Source: Erinaceus europaeus
Lineage: Eukaryota > Chordata > Mammalia > Eulipotyphla > Erinaceidae
Length of the DNA: 64,000 bases
Direction of reading: 5' to 3'
Assembly: GCF_950295315.1 (NCBI RefSeq)
Contig: NC_080166.1
Coordinates: 102,951,693-103,015,692 of the forward strand
Shown here: positions 22,898 to 33,492 of the stretch, piece by piece
Layout: each line of letters opens with the position of its first letter
Numbering within the stretch: the first letter of the stretch is position 1
Made by a program: the position numbers and the translations under genes
The notes under the pieces: generated by a model
What the model was told of the DNA's origin: nothing
Seen by the model: the letters and a program-made list of their open reading frames with translations, nothing else
Database searches by the model: none

Positions 22898-22912
22898 TCT
22901 CATCCCTTCGTT
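22898..22912 (-). promoter_or_regulatory. polypurine-like tract next to the 3' LTR
   Basis: In sense this reads aacgaagggatgaga, 13 purines of 15, immediately before the LTR's TG. That is the position where plus-strand DNA synthesis is primed in retroviruses. The tract is short and interrupted by T and C. Confidence 0.55.
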
Positions 22913-23282
22913 ATAATTTAACTTGAGGCAGTTAGTTGAGGTGAGGAGCAGGGACCTGAACAGCAGGTATAACCAGAGGGGGGAAGTATTGACCCGATTC
23001 CTCCCGCGGGGTGGGTGCAGAAACCAACCTTCCCACATCTTATAAGGCTCTCGGTGTCTTTTTGGGGAGGGGAGGCAGAGCCACAGTTTCCAGGGAAATG
23101 ATTTTTTGTTGCTGACACCAACCTCCATGCAAATCAGGTTTGCTTCACGGGGGACTCAGAGGCGGACAATAGGGTCCTCCCCCTGCAGTGCTTTGCCTTG
23201 CACCCCTTACTGGTGTCCTTTCCCTGCCAAGGTTGGATGTTTCCGTGCATAATTCTGAGTTTTATGCCATCCGAAAGGGAGG

Positions 23283-24007
23283 TCAGTCATCCTCAGGTTC
23301 AGCCAGGCCTCTATCAGCCAAATCAAGTCTGTGATAATGGATTTGCAAAGGTTTTGATGCCAAAGAGTCAATCTGCCGTTTTATAAAATCAGTAATCTTA
23401 TTAAAAATAAAGGGTCCTAAGGTAACCATTAACAAAAGACTAATAAGGGTCTCATAAGGGGCTCTGTAGTGACTCAAGACTATTTGTGGTGGAGTCTATA
23501 ACCTGTTGTAATTTGTCAGAAAATTTATGGGAGGAATATATAGAGTGTCCTAGCATGCCACCAGCAAGTCTAAGGGAAGCAGTCAGTGGATGTGATGTCC
23601 AGGGGAAGAAACACAGCACGTCTGGTCTTCTGGTCAGCGCCAACTGATGAAATTTTCTTCTTCTGGTCAGCTGTGGAACAAGCAAGACTAGGAGGCAAGG
23701 ACCAGGTAGAGAAGAATTGACATGAAAATATAGGATGGTGTTTATCAAAACACAGAGGAGGTGCATACACATTAGGAGTTAAGGTGAGGTTCCTTGAACA
23801 TCGAGGAGTGAGCAGTCAATAAACATGCAAAGATAAAGTCAGCAGTGGTAGGTCAGCAGAAAGAGAAGACTTGGATAAGCTGGTGAGGTTAGTTGGAGTA
23901 TATACTGCCATGGCGTCCTTTGTGGTAAGGACTTGCCAACAGGGACTCTGTGGATTTTGCAAGAGCAATGTCATCCACCATAATAAAAGGAAAACAAACA
24001 TGGACAT
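23283..24007 (-). pseudogene. env: ERV env remnant
   Basis: Fragments in sense order. The first is a frame starting at 24007 whose first ~20 residues are hydrophobic like a signal peptide (FVFLLLWWMTLLL). After a decayed stretch comes a frame (23452-23772) whose end has a heptad-like helix (SDKLQQVIDSTTNSL), fitting the start of the transmembrane subunit ectodomain. Another frame (23283-23477) has a hydrophobic span followed by GPFIFNK, a motif typical of the membrane anchor/tail of gamma-type Env, as also carried by type-D viruses. The loop and disulfide region between helix and anchor is missing, and the surface subunit is mostly absent. No functional envelope could be made. Confidence 0.65.
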
Positions 24008-26496
24008 CCAGTGTTGAAAAAGAGAAAAAGGAAATATGTCTCTGTGACTGGAAAAGTGGATGGCTTTGTCAATGAGATATAATAAATGGACAATTCGAAT
24101 TTTTGTAAATATTAAAAAGATTTAGTATGTTACTTCATTGACACTTTAGCCAACTGAATACTGGAGGGTGCATTACCCTTCTTTTTTTTATTATTAATTA
24201 AGCTTAAGGGTTTTAGTTTTTCTTGTTTGAGCTGTAGCCCACATAAATTTAGAAAAAATATCAACTGAGAAAAAAAAGTTGTTTTTTTGTTTTTTTTTTT
24301 TTTACTAAACATGGGCAGGTGAATTACATCAATCTGTCAGAGAGCATTGGCTTTTATCAATGGAGATTAATCTTAAAAGTCTGAATAGCAAGATCTTAAT
24401 TAAATAATGCAGGAGCCAGTAAAGTGCTCTCACTATGGCAGGTCAAGCATTAAAATTTTAAGAGGCTTGTAAAAAAAATGATAAAAAATTTTAGGATATG
24501 AGTGACTTTAGGAGTCATCACACACCCATAAATAAAAATTAAAAATGTTTAGTTTTAAATCTTACCATATGAGCAGTCAGTTCTTCATGTGCAGATGTAC
24601 CTATAATTATTTACTTAGGGAGAGAACTTGTACCAAGTTAATTGATGATCTAATGGTTAGAATTGACTTGTTTTTTTTTTTTTATATGATTTTAGAAGGC
24701 TCTTTATTAGAATATACCAATATGTTATAGAAAGTCAATACCTAATGTGTTGACATGATAAAATATTTACCATTTTTTAGCATTGTTTTAAACTGATTAG
24801 ACAGTTTAAGCACACTATTATGCCTTTAGTTTACTAAGATCTTTACTCATCACAAGGCTATCATGAGTAAGCATAGATATAAAACTCTTAATAGATTTTG
24901 TTCCTTAGAACTCTAATATGGCAACTTAAAAGGCTAAAATAAAACCTCATAGTTTAAATATTCAAAATATTAATTTTGTTAAATCAGGATTTGCCAAAAC
25001 AAATCTTCTATCAGACCAAAAACACAATGTATTACCTTAATTTATCAAGAATAAACCTCTGGCAGTGTCTTAAAACAAACCAGATAATTTTTAAAAGCAG
25101 AAAGATAAAAGAGGAAAACCAGCGCAAGAGCCTCTGGCATGCAAATAATTAACATAACTATTGTGTTATCTTTTACTAACCCAAGCCAGTTTTGCCTGTT
25201 TAGTTGAGAAAGTATTTTAAAAGTTTTTTTTTTTTTTTTTTTGAAATCACTTAAACAATTCTAAGTAAAATGTTAAACTTTGTTTGTTAGGATCTTTGTT
25301 TATCACAAAGCTATCACACCCTTAGGGCAGCTATGAACAAAGGTGGGTACACAACTTAATTGATCTTTCACCTTGATTTGGATAGGTAACTTAAAAAGCT
25401 AAGATAAACCTCATAGCTGAAATGTTAAAATAAATTTTTACTGTTAACATTTCTTTTAGATGACCATTTTACACTAAATAATTTTGTTGAATCACATCTG
25501 TTGAAAAAAAAAATTTTTTTTTATCAGGCCAGGAATAGCACGTTTAACCCTTTTTTTCCTGGCAAGGCCACTGCTCTACACTGACTGGGTTATTAGAAAG
25601 TCAGTTCAAGCATGGAATTAAATTAACAAACAGTGGCAGTTGATATTGAGGTGCTGGCAATATCTACAATTTTCACAAGAGTGAGAGAGACTGCAGAGGC
25701 ATTTTACCATGCCTAGATATCTCAGAAAATCTTTTTAACTAATGAATTGATGCTGATATTAGCTATCAGAAGGACGAAACTGTCCTATATTTTACTCTGG
25801 TAAAGGTGTGCCAACTCTATGAGTCTGGATCTTTAAAACCACATTTAGCTTAACTAAATCTTATTTAAAACTTAAAACAAACTTTAGTTACTTAGGGGTT
25901 AACACACATTAATGAAAACAAGGTTAGCACAGACTTAAAACATACATTCTTGGTGAAAGGAAAATTTTCCCTTTGAAAAACCGCTTTGGTTTTTGGATTC
26001 CTAACTCACAGCCTATCTATCCAGGAGGGGCGTTTGTGGCTAAGGTACATTTTACAGTTTTAAAGAAATAAATAATTAAATTTCTATCAAAAGTGTGTAC
26101 TGGTTTTCTGGTTAATAGCTTTTAAGTTAAAGAGAACATCTTGTTTGATTGATTTCATTCTTTCTCTAAGGAATAGCTTGTTAGCCAGATAAGATCTCAC
26201 TCAGAACTGGTTTTAAGCTTTCTGAGAGTAGAGGGAAAAAAGCTGGATCTTTTTTGGCTGACTAGTTTTAAGATAATGCCAAATCAAGAGCCCACAGTTC
26301 TTTAACTAATTGTAAATGTTCTCTTTTTTTTTTTTTTCTCTACTAATTTTCTAAGGGAAGCTGTTTTTCATGCTAGTTGAGTTTTAGCCTTGGTGGTCTA
26401 ATCAGTATTATTGGCCAAGTCAAGGACCAGAGCACAAAACGGAGGGACGGTGGTGTAGGGAGGCAGTCTGGACAAGGAAGAGCCTAGGGGTTAGGG
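24008..26496 (-). other. AT-rich non-coding centre of the ERV, replacing pol
   Basis: About 2.5 kb where capsid, nucleocapsid, protease and polymerase should lie. No long frame on the sense strand and no recognisable reverse transcriptase or integrase motif was seen. Several T runs occur (plus-strand 24278-24303, 24669-24683, 25225-25243, 26322-26338). Two segments, about 24785-25030 and 25262-25550, repeat each other in order with divergence. The origin was not recognised: either heavily rearranged viral sequence or captured cellular DNA. Confidence 0.6.
24785..25550. repeat. diverged direct duplication inside the ERV
   Basis: Ordered matching blocks: 'gatctttactcatcacaagg' (from 24839) with 'gatctttgtttatcacaaag' (from 25291); 'ggcaacttaaaaggctaaaa' (24920) with 'ggtaacttaaaaagctaaga' (25385); 'aattttgttaaatca' (24972) with 'aattttgttgaatca' (25480); 'tatcagacc' (25010) with 'tatcaggcc' (25522). 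Offsets grow from about 452 to about 510 bp, so the copies also differ by insertions or deletions. Confidence 0.7.
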
Positions 26497-27479
26497 TTAA
26501 CCAGTTTGAGCCTGGCTCCAAGTAACAGGGAAAGCCAAAACCGGTTTTGATTTGGATGGTTTAGTCTTAGTTTTAGTTTTAGGGATTGGGTTTTTTGGTG
26601 AGGCTAAAAATGTAAGCTCTTCTGTAACTGCAGCTATTTCTTTCATTAATTGAAGCTGCTCTCTCCGGTCAGCAAGGACCTTGCGGAGGGTGGAAATTCC
26701 TAGAAGGGCTCCTGAGAGTGCCCACCTGACAGAGGGATTGTCAAGGAGAGGGTCAGGCTGGAGAGCAGGGGCACGGATATAGGGAGGGGAATTAAAGGGA
26801 GGAGGATACCAATCAGGATTGTGATATTTGGCAGCCTCTTTTTCTAGCAAAGCCTCATCCTCCGCGGGGAGGGCTTCAGGAGAGGGGGGGTTTTGTGGGA
26901 GGTTTTGTAAAACTGGATAGAGGCGGGGGAAAGAATGCTGGGTTTCACTCTCATGTGAATTAGCAATAGGAGAGTCAATGGAGGGAACTTTAGTAAGTGA
27001 GGTGGAACCTGTAGGGAGGGGAACAGGGCTTTTACTTTCATCAGGTGCTGGGAGGCTTTTATTTTGACTGGGTACCGGGGGATCAAGATCAATAACCACA
27101 GAAGGGCATGGAGATGGGGTCTTTGTCCTGGACGGCGGACGAGAAAGTTGCCGGAGGACCTTTTTACCCTCTGTAATAAGGTTTTTAATATCAGGGTGAT
27201 TATTATAGATTTTTAAGATATCATTAATCAAATTCCAGTAACAAAAGGCAGAAACAGGTACACGTTCAGGACCAAAAGACTGATAGTGATCATTAAGACA
27301 GTCACCAATTCTCCTCCAACGTTTCTCATCTATAGTGCCTTCCTGGGGGAACCAGGGGCAAATATTTCCAATATAATCTAAAAACTTCTTTCTTTCTTTT
27401 TAACCCTAGTTCCTCGTGTCTTGAGTGACTCCTTGAGTCCTTTAATGAATAAATCTTGTTTGCTAAATTCATGTCCCAT
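26497..27479 (-). pseudogene. gag: ERV gag fragment, frameshifted and truncated
   Basis: The start codon is at 27479-27477, giving a matrix-type N-terminus (MGHEFSK...) that begins Met-Gly, the usual myristoylation context. The first frame ends at a TAG at 27380-27378, just after an AAAG/AAGA repeat. The matrix continues in another frame from about 27380 down, the first Met there being at 27231. That 244-codon frame covers the end of matrix and a Pro-rich region with a late-domain-like YPPPFNSPPY. It stops at 26497, shortly after what looks like the first residues of capsid (AFPVT). The capsid body, nucleocapsid zinc knuckles and everything downstream are absent. Similarity to betaretroviral Gag is recognised by eye. 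Confidence 0.8.
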
Positions 27480-27653
27480 GGTTTTGCTTACCTCAGCCGC
27501 TGTGACACTCTTCCCCAGATGCGACTCACGGGCGGGTATTTCCGTGGCGATCTCTGCGAGTCTTTGCGTTACCCCCTCGGCCGCGGTGACTCTGTGAATT
27601 CGGGTAGGCCTACCCCCTCGATCAGCGGAGTTTCTAGGTTCAGAAGGCTTCTT
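27480..27653 (-). promoter_or_regulatory. ERV leader, CpG-rich
   Basis: Untranslated leader between primer site and gag. I count 17 CpG between about 27495 and 27672, in a window that otherwise has very few. Methylated CpG decays quickly in mammals, so this fits a recent insertion. Packaging signals are expected here but cannot be identified by eye. Confidence 0.7.
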
Positions 27654-27673
27654 TGCCCCACGCTCGGGCGCCA
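27654..27673 (-). promoter_or_regulatory. ERV primer-binding site, tRNA-Lys type
   Basis: In sense it reads TGGCGCCCGAGCGTGGGG followed by CA, three bases after the LTR end at 27677. The TGGCGCCC core and GTGGGGC end match the tRNA-Lys(1,2)-type sites of many betaretroviruses, with a change in the middle. The primer tRNA identity is from known site patterns. Confidence 0.8.
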
Positions 27674-27676
27674 GAA

Positions 27677-28065
27677 TGCCCCGGCCAGCAGGGCGGTGAG
27701 CAGGGGCTAGGAACCCAATGAGACCTGAAATGATAGGGACAAGAGACGCGAAGAACGAGAGCAAGTCAAGTTTCTGATCAAGCTCTAAATTTTATTGTGA
27801 ACACAGGCATTATAAGGCTTTGGGGAAGGAGGGGGAAGTGCTGGAGGAGGAGGAGGGGGAGCAATCTTCAAAGGGGGAATGTTCCTTGCAACATACAATG
27901 GATGAAATCATGTTTGCTACCACAACTATGTGTTGTGTCACTGTTTCTGATAAATGGTCTACCTGAGGGGGAAATGGCTTGCCCAGGGGGAAATGAAACT
28001 TGTCTCGAGGGCTTCCATTGTTTCAAAGCTAATCATCTATCAAAGCAGAGAAATGGCTCCTGGCA
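27677..28065 (-). repeat. ERV 5' LTR
   Basis: 389 bp, identical to the 3' LTR as far as read. TATA-like element at about 27808-27816 and AATAAA complement at 27791-27796. This is the presumed promoter of the provirus, firing toward lower coordinates. It also lies upstream of nothing recognisable in the window. Confidence 0.95.
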
Positions 28066-28071
28066 AGGATA

Positions 28072-28155
28072 CAGAATTTAGGTGGTAGATGTGGTGTGGC
28101 AATATACATTGCAATCTTGTAACATACCATTAATAACAAATAATAAAAAACAAAC
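28072..28155 (+). mobile_element. old L1 3' end, right part
   Basis: Continuation of 22196-22508 after the ERV: 'cagaatttaggtggtagatgtggtg' and 'atcttgtaacataccattaat', then 'aacaaataataaaaaac' as the tail. It marks the pre-insertion site of the retrovirus. Confidence 0.6.
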
Positions 28156-28654
28156 AAAAGACATATAGAGTGATACAAATACTTATTCAAGACTATACAA
28201 AGATGGAAACAGAATTAAACTCAACTCCACTGAAACTAAAGGTATTGACTGTTTTAAACAGAAAGATAACGGCAAAGTACCAGTATAGATTGGTCAATGT
28301 GATTAGTAGTCATCTGTGTCATTAATAAAAACTTATAGATGTTAGACTCCTATCCTCCCATATCCAAAGATATAGCTAACAGATATGAGAAAGGCATTCT
28401 TAAATTGTAAAATTGGCAAAAGGATTGGTAAATATTATATCTCAAAAGGACAGAGAAAAGATTTAGAATTGGAATTTTTCTAAACTAAGTGTTCTAGAAA
28501 AAGAGATACCTTGTAGTCATAAGGAATCTGGTTAATGTATGAAAGCAGTTTTGTCTGTTACCCTACTACAAAATATCCATTTGATGTTATTTTAGACTAG
28601 CAAACAATATTGACAAAACAAAGGACTCTCGGAAAGGAAGGCTGGTAGGAGATT
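28156..28654. other. unique-looking sequence, nothing recognised
   Basis: AT-rich, no supportable feature. Confidence 0.45.
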
Positions 28655-28811
28655 CGTGGAAAGGCGTTGATGTCTTGTTTTAGGATGGCGGAAAAGGACC
28701 TACATTGAGGGTGAATGTGTTTTGCAGACCCTTATCATGGTGAAATATGACATTGTACCCATGTTTCAACAGCTGTACTATAAACTGTTAACCCTCCACT
28801 AAAATGATAGT
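28655..28811 (+). repeat. unclassified interspersed repeat, copy 2
   Basis: 'ttttaggatggcggaaaaggacc', 'catgtttcaacagctgtac', then 'tataaactgttaaccctccactaaaatgatag' parallel the blocks at 19165-19345. The SINE at 28826 was inserted just after its end. Confidence 0.6.
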
Positions 28812-28825
28812 AAAAGCAAGAAAAG

Positions 28826-29090
28826 AGGGAGTCAGGTGGTAACAGCAGGTTAAGCGCAGGTGGCGCAAAGCACAAGGATTGGCATAAGGATGCCGGTTCG
28901 AGCCCCTGGCTCCCCACCTGCAAGGGAGTCGTTTCACAGGCTGTGAAGCAGGTCTGCAGGTGTCTATCTTTCACTCCCCATCTCTGTCTTCCTTCTGCTC
29001 TCCATTTCTCTCTGTCTATCCAATAATGATGGCGTCAATAATTACAACAAGGGCAACAAAAGGGAATAAGTAAACAAATAAAAATTTTAA
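28826..29090 (+). repeat. tRNA-derived SINE with 14-bp target duplication
   Basis: 'gggcaacaaaaggg' class SINE flanked by perfect aaaagcaagaaaag at 28812-28825 and 29091-29104. The B box 'gccggttcgagcccc' is well preserved. Confidence 0.92.
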
Positions 29091-29104
29091 AAAAGCAAGA
29101 AAAG

Positions 29105-30570
29105 AAAAGAAAGCAGGAGCCACTAACAACAAAAATGAAATGCTCCACCATAGTTGCATTGTGTTAAGAAAGTCCCAATATATGACCATATCATTGACTC
29201 AGTCTTGTCACTAAATATTTAAATACTCACAAATAATGGTAATAAGATGTCAAAGAAGTTCAGATAGATTAGCAATGTAGACCAGTGTTTCACAGTTATA
29301 ATAAAAGTTTTCTACACACCAGGGTTTCTGAACTTGAACATAAAACTATTGTTGTGTTAATATACAACATAATGATTCAAAGCTGCTTCTATCTGCCAGA
29401 TTACATTTCATTCAGTGTGAACAGATGGTTTCTCATTTAGACAAATTGTACCTCAAACAAAAGATTCAATTCCAGGTTTTATGAAAGACACATTTTTTGG
29501 CAACCATTGGCCTAAGTAAGCATGATATTAGATAAATAAGGGAAAAATTAGAATTAGTTAAATTACCTGTCAGTATACTTAACTTCTTATGGACTGTATT
29601 TTTACTTCTAATCTGATTAGTCAGAAATATTTTTAATTCTATTCGGCAGATGAAACACATTTTTAATGTTAGTGACATTGACATTTCAAAATTTAAATGA
29701 TCATTACTGAAATAAAGTGACTTGCAATCAAATTTTAAAATGAGGCCAGAGAACTGTATAAAAGCCGTATTCATTAACTTGTAAATAGCTCTAAAATATT
29801 TTATGATGCAATTCTCTTTGGCTTTAAAAAAATTGCTGATAATTATTTGATAACAGTAAGGATAAGAAAGGTTCTCTTGATGGAGAAAAGGGGGTAATAT
29901 GTATATTTTTATGTTATTTTCAACTTTTACTGAAGAAAAAAACAATTTCTTGATATATGAATAATTACTTCAACATGTCTGCTACATTGCCATCATTATC
30001 ATAGCATTATTACTGTCATATGGCTATCACAATATATAAACTACCAAGGAATAAATAAACCCAAAGTTGTTAACTTGGCTTCAATGCTCATACAACCTAG
30101 TTGTTTCTGTTAATCAATGTAATGGCTGCCTATGTCTTCTCTGTCAATCAACTTTTGTTGAGATTTTTCCATTGAAGCGGCTCTTGATAGACTCTTCAAA
30201 TACATACATTCACATAGATGATATCAAGGTATTTTACTCTCAACTTTTAGCACTATCACCTTTAGCAATACCATTTACCGTAATCACTGCTAATGGTGTC
30301 ACAATCCAACTAGTTTTAGGAGTCAAAAAAGTGAAAATTTGCTTGATTCTTTGCTTTCCACTCTCCTATATATAATTTTTAGAGAAGTTATATAAATTTG
30401 TAATTGTATCTACCTACTTCTCTAAATATTTAGTCATTAATGAATATATGGGGTAAATATATCATTGACGTACTATTCAAGTATTCAATAGCATCACTCC
30501 AATGAAAATTTCCAATGACTTCCCAGTGTATTTTGATTAAAATAAAAAATTTGAGATTTCTCAAATGATT
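29105..30570. other. unique-looking sequence, nothing supported
   Basis: Holds a 159-codon minus-strand frame (29466-29945) and a 102-codon plus-strand frame (30067-30375). Neither shows a recognisable domain, and both are rich in residues encoded by AT-rich DNA. Treated as chance. Confidence 0.45.
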
Positions 30571-30574
30571 AAAA

Positions 30575-31200
30575 ATGGACCCACCCTACATCAAATTGAA
30601 AAGCTTCTGCACAGCAAAAGAAATTACTACCCAAACCTGGAGACCTCTCACAGAATGGGAGAAGTTCTTCTCATGCCACACATCAGACAAGAGACTAATA
30701 ACCAACATATATAAAGAGTTCAGCAAACTTACCAACAAAAAAGCAAATAACCCCATCCAAAAATGGTCAGAGGATATGAACAGAACATTCACTACAGAAG
30801 AGAACCAAAAGGCTAAGGAACACATGAAAAATTGCTCCAGGTCACTGATAGAGAAATGCAGATAAAGACAGCATTGAAATACCTCACCACTGTGAGAATG
30901 GCATACATCAAAAAGGACAGCAGCAACAAATGCTGGAGAGGCTGTGGGGACAGAGCAACTCTTCTGCACTGCTGGTGGGAATGTAAATTGGTCCAGCCTC
31001 TGTGGAGAGCAGTCTGGAGAACTCTCACAAGGCTAGACATGGGCCTTCCATATGATCCAGTAATTCCTCTCCTAGGGATATACCCCAAAAGACTCCATAA
31101 CACCCAACCAAAGAGATATGTGTATGCCTATGTTCATAGCAGCATAATTTATAGTAGAAAAAACCTGGGAGCAACCCAGGTGCCCAAGAACAGATGAATA
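30575..31200 (+). pseudogene. L1 ORF2 C-terminal fragment
   Basis: Two overlapping frames (30575-30865 and 30832-31197) together cover the region before the ORF2 end. A frameshift falls near 30850. The Cys-His knuckle [18 protein letters not shown] is complete here. The final coding part is in the inverted block that follows. Confidence 0.85.
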
Positions 31201-31205
31201 GCTGT

Positions 31206-31654
31206 ATTAAAAGGTTTGAGACATTCTATCAATATTTCCCATTACCTATTAATTAAATAGTGATTCATACACTTTAACAGGAGTACACATAAACACCATT
31301 CCCACCACCAAAAAACTGTGTCATAGTCCATACTCTCCACCCCACTGTCCATGAAGCAAAACTTCCACCCTTGCCCTCAACCCAGAGATTTTTACTTTGG
31401 TGCCCTATTCCGAATTCAGTCTAAACCTGCTTTGAGATTACCTTTCTGTTCTTCTTTCTCAACTTCTGTTTATGAATGGGATCATCCCATAATCATCTTT
31501 GTCTTTCTGACTTAGCTCACTTAACATAATTCCTTCTAGCTCCATCCAAGATAGGTTAGAGAAGGTGCGTTCATTGTTCTTAATAGCTGTATAGTATTCT
31601 GTTATGTATAATAGGTAATGGGAAATATTGATAGAATGTCTCAAACCTTTTAAT
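31206..31654. repeat. 45-bp perfect inverted repeat around an inverted L1 segment
   Basis: 31206-31250 is the exact reverse complement of 31610-31654. The 359-bp spacer is L1 sequence (ORF2 end and start of the 3' UTR) in minus orientation, exactly the part missing from the plus-strand element around it. Confidence 0.93.
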
Positions 31655-33492
31655 GCACAGACAATAGGCTGAGTCTTTGAAATGTTAACTCTCTTATAAG
31701 CTTAGACCAGGGAAACAGAAGTAACCAGTGGCACATACATATACAGATAATGTCAAAGTACATAAATTATGATGTTGTGTATGATACAGAAAATCCTAAC
31801 AAATGGATTTTTCAAAGTTAATCCAACTGAAAATAATGTGATTATAGCAATAACTATCTATTACCTTCTTAAAACCTGAGACATCAGGAACCTCCTGCTT
31901 CCTCTATAGAGCCTAAATTTCCCCTAGTCCTGGAACCCTTAGGGTGGGGCTCACTTTCCTACATGCTTTTCTCAATTCATACCAAAAGATATTAAATCTG
32001 CCTATTCCAACCTAATCAAAATGAGTACCACCTCAGAATGCTTGACCTCAGACTGTGTACAGAGACATCAGGTGTGGAGTGTCAATTCTTCAGCCTCATT
32101 ACTTGGGTGATGTGATACCTTTCCTTTCATAGGATTCTCTAATTCCATTCCAGATGGTTCACTTCTTACCAAAGTCCCAAAACTAGAAATAGACCAGGTC
32201 CCATGAGATAGAGCATATGTTCACATGTATCCATAAATTAGGGCAAAATATATACCTGAAAGCAAAAGTACACAATAGTCTGTAGTGAGTCAGTTCATAA
32301 TGAAATAGTGTCTACTTAGACTTAGATAACCTCCTCACCTACTTCCTATTGTACTTCCCTCACTCACTCCAAACTTAACCTTATCAAAGCAAGGACTGCA
32401 AAAGTTGAATAAGGGCAAGAAGCTGACATAATTTAATGATGACTCTAGTCATTATCAGGCCACCCCATCAGCTGGGGCCAGTCGGGGAGTCCTGAGATTT
32501 ACAAACAAACATGATGGGCCTAGACCTCGAATAAATCCTTCTCCTCAATGTTACCAGTTATCTCTATCAGGAACAACGTAATAGACCCCTTTGTGGGCTC
32601 CCATAGGACCTTGCGCTCAAGTTGTATCAACAATGGTAGAGAATGTTCCACCCTCCAAAGGGAGGCTTGACAACATACTTTATACTCCACCCGAGGAAGA
32701 TGGGTCCTGAAATTGGAATGTTCCTACTCATGACCACAGAATGTGAGCAGAGGTCACATAGGCTCCAAAGCTGAATTTGGGCCCCAGATGAGATCAAATT
32801 AGTGGGATTCACAATCAACAATATTTATACACCTTTCCCATATTTGGGAGCTATTCTCTTCCCAGATCCAGCTTTCTAGTCCTTTTTCTAACCGTGACAT
32901 CATGTCCACAGACAATATCTTGTATCCACCTTCATATCAGTTTTCAGGCTCTCAGAAAAAAACAATCAAAAACTAGTATAGCCACAGGCCCTTTGAAGTA
33001 TAACTAAAATATGCCTACTGGGTATCTGAAAAACAGAGAGTCCCCTAACTCTTCATCTGCACTATTTCAGCCTTTAGGTTCATGATCAGTAAACAATTTG
33101 TTTGGTTTTATATGTTAACTCTCTTTTCAGCCACCAGGTTCCAGATGCTAGCATGATACCAACCAGACTTCCTTGGACAGACAACTCCACCAATGTGTCC
33201 TGGAGCCCAGATTCCCCAGAACCCCGCTCTTCTAGGGAAGGAGACAGGCAGGCTGGGAGTATGGATCGACCTGTCAATGCCCATGTTCAGTGGGGAAGCA
33301 ATTACAGAAGCCAGACCTTCTACTCTCTGCACCCCATAATGTCCCTGGGTCCTTACTGCCAGTGGGATAAATTATAGGAAAGCTATCAGGGGGAGAAGAT
33401 GGGATATGGAGTTCTAGTGGTGGGAATTGTGTGGATTTGTACCCCTCTTTTCCTATAGTTTTGTCTGTGTTTTCGTTTTAAAAATAAAATAA

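Larger units (their letters stand above)
22509..28065 (-). mobile_element. young non-autonomous endogenous retrovirus (class II-like), complete with both LTRs
   Basis: A 5557-bp provirus on the minus strand flanked by AGGATA (22503-22508 and 28066-28071). Its LTRs are at 27677-28065 (5') and 22509-22897 (3'), 389 bp each, TG...CA, with no difference found on reading both. Order in sense: LTR, tRNA-Lys-type primer site, CpG-rich leader, start of gag, about 2.5 kb AT-rich non-coding DNA, env remnants, purine-rich tract, LTR. No protease, reverse transcriptase, RNase H or integrase motif was seen. The 6-bp duplication, primer type and gag resemble betaretroviruses. With pol absent it could only have moved with proteins supplied in trans. 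Confidence 0.93.
30575..33492 (+). mobile_element. 5'-truncated L1 with internal inversion
   Basis: Plus-strand L1: the end of ORF2 (30575-31200), an inverted segment (31206-31609), then a long 3' UTR to the A-rich tail 'aaaaataaaataaaataaaa' at about 33478-33498. Its 3' UTR is of the older type ('cccctcttttcctatagtttt') and about 1.8 kb long, longer than in the younger copies. Confidence 0.88.

Noticed and set aside
22629..22916. 95-codon plus-strand frame, seen again at 27797-28081
   Set aside because: Both lie antisense within the two identical LTRs. Their apparent conservation is only LTR identity.
29466..29945. 159-codon minus-strand frame
   Set aside because: No domain or motif recognised. 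Composition follows AT-rich DNA, and no splice or promoter context can be argued.
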